NCBI GenBank assembly: GCA_903893085.1
Contig: CAITKS010000166.1
Location: 1-10,119, forward strand
Source: an uncultured Actinomycetes bacterium
GTDB taxonomy: Bacteria; Actinomycetota; Actinomycetes; Nanopelagicales; Nanopelagicaceae
DNA: 10,119 bases
Reading direction: 5' to 3'
In this document: piece after piece, positions 8,709-10,119 of the stretch
How positions within the stretch are numbered: position 1 is the stretch's first letter
Layout: the number at the start of each line of letters is the position of its first letter
Translations under genes and position numbers: made by a program
Notes under the pieces: generated by a model
The model's database searches: none
What the model was told of the DNA's origin: nothing
What the model saw: the letters and a program-made list of their open reading frames with translations, nothing else

Positions 8709-9566
8709 TTTCAGCAGATCACCAGCCAGCGTTATAAGTGCTAACCAAATAAATATAAATCCAACCCAACGCGCAGTCGGCATCGCTTCATGATTTACCC
8801 AAACTCCAATTGAAAATTGAATTGTGGGCGTTATATATTGCAAAAGCCCAATGGTGGAATATGGAAGTCGAGTAGTTGAACCATTAAATAATAAAAGTGG
8901 AATCGCAGTGACAGCTCCAGCGCTAATAAGCAAAGTAGTTAAACCAATTCCGTGACCAAATTGTCCTTCGCCTTTGTTTCCAATGAATAGCAGATAACCG
9001 CAGTAAGGAATGAAGGCAATCATGGTTTCAATTGCCAAACCTTCGAGTGCACCTAGCCCAAGTTGTTTCTTCACTAATCCGTAAGTTCCCCATGAAAGGG
9101 CCAGCCCTAGTGCAACCCACGGCAAGCGACCGTAATCAACGGTGAGAATAATTACGCCAACAGTTGCTATGGAGACTGCCACCCATTGCAGTTGGCGCAT
9201 CTTCTCTTTCAGCAGAATTACACCGAAAGCGATAATGATTAATGGGTTTATGTAATACCCAAGTGAAGCTTCGACCACATGCCCGTTATTGGTAGCCCAG
9301 ATATAGACCAACCAGTTGATCGAGATAAGAATTGATGCCAAGAAGAGCTTTATCGCGACCTTGGGCCGCTTAAAAGTAGCCAATGTTGATTTCAGTGCAT
9401 GGGTTATAGCTAGAACGATTATGCAAAAGATCAACGTCCAAACAGCGCGATGCGAAACTATTTCAAGCGGATTAGCCGGTTCTAGCAGTGGCCAATACAG
9501 AGGGAACATTCCCCATAAAACGTATGCGCTAACCCCGTAAACGAGGCCGAGCTTATGGTTTTTCAA
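8676..9566 (-). CDS. rarD: EamA-family transporter, RarD type
   Basis: RarD proteins are inner-membrane members of the drug/metabolite transporter superfamily with ten predicted helices in two EamA repeats; the E. coli protein was named for a chloramphenicol-sensitivity association, and the substrate is unknown. The 296 residues carry the expected subfamily motifs: SHRAVWT (38-44), NWLVYIWATNNGHVVEASLG (84-103), YYINPL (104-109), GLVKKQLGLGALEGLAIET (163-181), and in the second half AIPLLLFNGSTTRLPYSTIG (221-240) followed by LLQYITPTIQF. The start is a TTG that immediately follows the TAA of yajQ with no gap and no Shine-Dalgarno site. The next in-frame Met is residue 20, inside the first helix, so the TTG is the best start and reinitiation after yajQ is likely. 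The end is antisense to the polyprenyl synthase gene. The family assignment is firm; the cargo is not known. Confidence 0.93.
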   Translation of the reverse strand: MKNHKLGLVYGVSAYVLWGMFPLYWPLLEPANPLEIVSHRAVWTLIFCIIVLAITHALKSTLATFKRPKVAIKLFLASILISINWLVYIWATNNGHVVEASLGYYINPLIIIAFGVILLKEKMRQLQWVAVSIATVGVIILTVDYGRLPWVALGLALSWGTYGLVKKQLGLGALEGLAIETMIAFIPYCGYLLFIGNKGEGQFGHGIGLTTLLISAGAVTAIPLLLFNGSTTRLPYSTIGLLQYITPTIQFSIGVWVNHEAMPTARWVGFIFIWLALITLAGDLLKSSRTVDNSIA

Positions 9567-10055
9567 TTAACGAAAGTTCACAAATTGAACAGCAAATTCC
9601 CATTTGCCTTCTTTGATCATTGCCATCGTGGCTTGCAGATCATCGCGACTCTTACTGGTCACGCGCAGTTCATCGCCTTGAATCTGAGACTTAACTGATT
9701 TAGGGCCTTCATCGCGTAAGAATTTTGCAATCTTCTTGGCATTCTCAGTTGAAATACCTTCTTTAAGTGGACAAGAGATCTTGTAGATCTTTCCAGATAG
9801 TTGTGGTTCGGCTGGGTCAATATGCTTTAACGAGACTCCACGCTTGATCATCTTGTCTTTTACAACATCCAAAGTTGCCTTAGCGCGCTCTTCGGTATCG
9901 GCTTCGATACTTATCTTCTCGCCAGCCATTTCAATCTTGGCGCCGGTGTTTTTAAAATCGAATCGTGTATCAATTTCACGGATCGCTTGGTTAATTGCGT
10001 TATCGAGCTCCATACGGTCGATCTTGGAAACTACGTCGAAACTGCTATCAGCCAC
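9567..10055 (-). CDS. yajQ: YajQ family nucleotide-binding protein (UPF0234)
   Basis: YajQ is a small soluble cytoplasmic protein with two ferredoxin-like or double-stranded-RNA-binding-like folds. Members bind nucleic acids or nucleotides; a Xanthomonas homologue binds cyclic di-GMP, but the actinobacterial role is unknown. The 162 residues show SFDVVSKID (5-13), RFDFKN (31-36), KIYKISCPLKEGISTENAKK (89-108) and the hallmark IQGDELRVTSKSRDDLQA (125-142). Start MADSSFD and end QFVNFR resemble mycobacterial YajQ as I remember it. The GTG start is preceded at 7 bases by AAGGAGG, so translation initiation should be strong. It is the first gene of a two-gene minus-strand unit with rarD, whose TTG directly follows its TAA. 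Family identity is certain; the ligand is not. Confidence 0.96.
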   Translation of the reverse strand: MADSSFDVVSKIDRMELDNAINQAIREIDTRFDFKNTGAKIEMAGEKISIEADTEERAKATLDVVKDKMIKRGVSLKHIDPAEPQLSGKIYKISCPLKEGISTENAKKIAKFLRDEGPKSVKSQIQGDELRVTSKSRDDLQATMAMIKEGKWEFAVQFVNFR

Positions 10056-10062
10056 GGTTGGC

Positions 10063-10069
10063 CCTCCTT
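10063..10069 (-). promoter_or_regulatory. Shine-Dalgarno site of yajQ
   Basis: AAGGAGG on the minus strand lies 7 bases before the yajQ GTG (10055-10053) and fixes this start. The rest of 10070-10119 is the only non-coding stretch in the window. I could not find a credible -35/-10 pair in it; the promoter is probably further upstream, outside the window, or non-canonical. Confidence 0.8.
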
Positions 10070-10119
10070 AAACAAAACGGGAATCAGGTGCTTAAGGTAC
10101 CAATATTTCCCAAGGTGTA

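Noticed and set aside
8700..8718. Inverted repeat (TCTGCT, 7-base loop, AGCAGA) at the synthase stop, as a terminator between the convergent genes.
   Set aside because: The stem is only 6 bp and no run of T follows it on either strand. It is too weak to call an intrinsic terminator.
2..10055. A new defence, mobile or biosynthetic system hidden in the window.
   Set aside because: All ten genes belong to well-known families with intact key residues, and there is no unexplained coding or non-coding stretch long enough to hold another system.
10070..10119. Promoter for yajQ, for example TACCTT as a -10 on the minus strand.
   Set aside because: No -35-like hexamer at proper spacing can be seen before the window edge, and one TANNNT match alone is not evidence.

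Overview
The window looks like a piece of a streamlined, low-GC actinobacterial chromosome. It carries the 3' part of a complex I (NADH:quinone oxidoreductase) operon in the order nuoH-I-J-K-L-M-N, then a long-chain polyprenyl diphosphate synthase, all on the + strand. A rarD-type transporter and yajQ follow on the - strand, converging on the operon. Protein features point to Actinobacteria: long polar C-terminal tails on NuoH and NuoJ, an acidic loop insertion in NuoN, a YajQ that begins MADSSFD and ends QFVNFR, and a grcC-like synthase near yajQ. Base composition by eye is in the 40s percent G+C, low for the phylum. With extreme gene packing this suggests a freshwater acI-type lineage (Nanopelagicales, for example Planktophila or Nanopelagicus). 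That assignment is inference, not proof.

Layout: nuoH (5' truncated by the window edge) 2-1081; nuoI 1074-1700; nuoJ 1700-2479; nuoK 2479-2778; nuoL 2775-4670; nuoM 4667-6202; nuoN 6199-7719; polyprenyl diphosphate synthase 7719-8708; rarD 9566-8676 (minus); yajQ 10055-9567 (minus). Every + strand junction is a short overlap (8, 1, 1, 4, 4, 4 and 1 bases). The two minus genes abut with no gap, and the convergent pair overlap by 33 bases. There is therefore no intergenic base between positions 2 and 10055. Only the 64 bases upstream of yajQ are non-coding; they hold its ribosome binding site and no promoter I can defend.

How the genes work together: NuoI carries two [4Fe-4S] clusters that pass electrons toward the quinone site at the NuoH interface. 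NuoH, J and K link quinone chemistry to the antiporter-like pumps NuoL, M and N. The synthase coupled to nuoN probably makes the isoprenoid side chain of the menaquinone that complex I reduces. YajQ and RarD are a separate two-gene unit without an obvious tie to respiration.

I see no mobile element, CRISPR array, RNA gene, phage gene or convincing intrinsic terminator, and no evidence of a new defence or metabolic system. The noteworthy points concern architecture: total loss of intergenic space, the in-register antisense overlap at 8676-8708, and the placement of a quinone-tail gene as the last cistron of the complex I operon.
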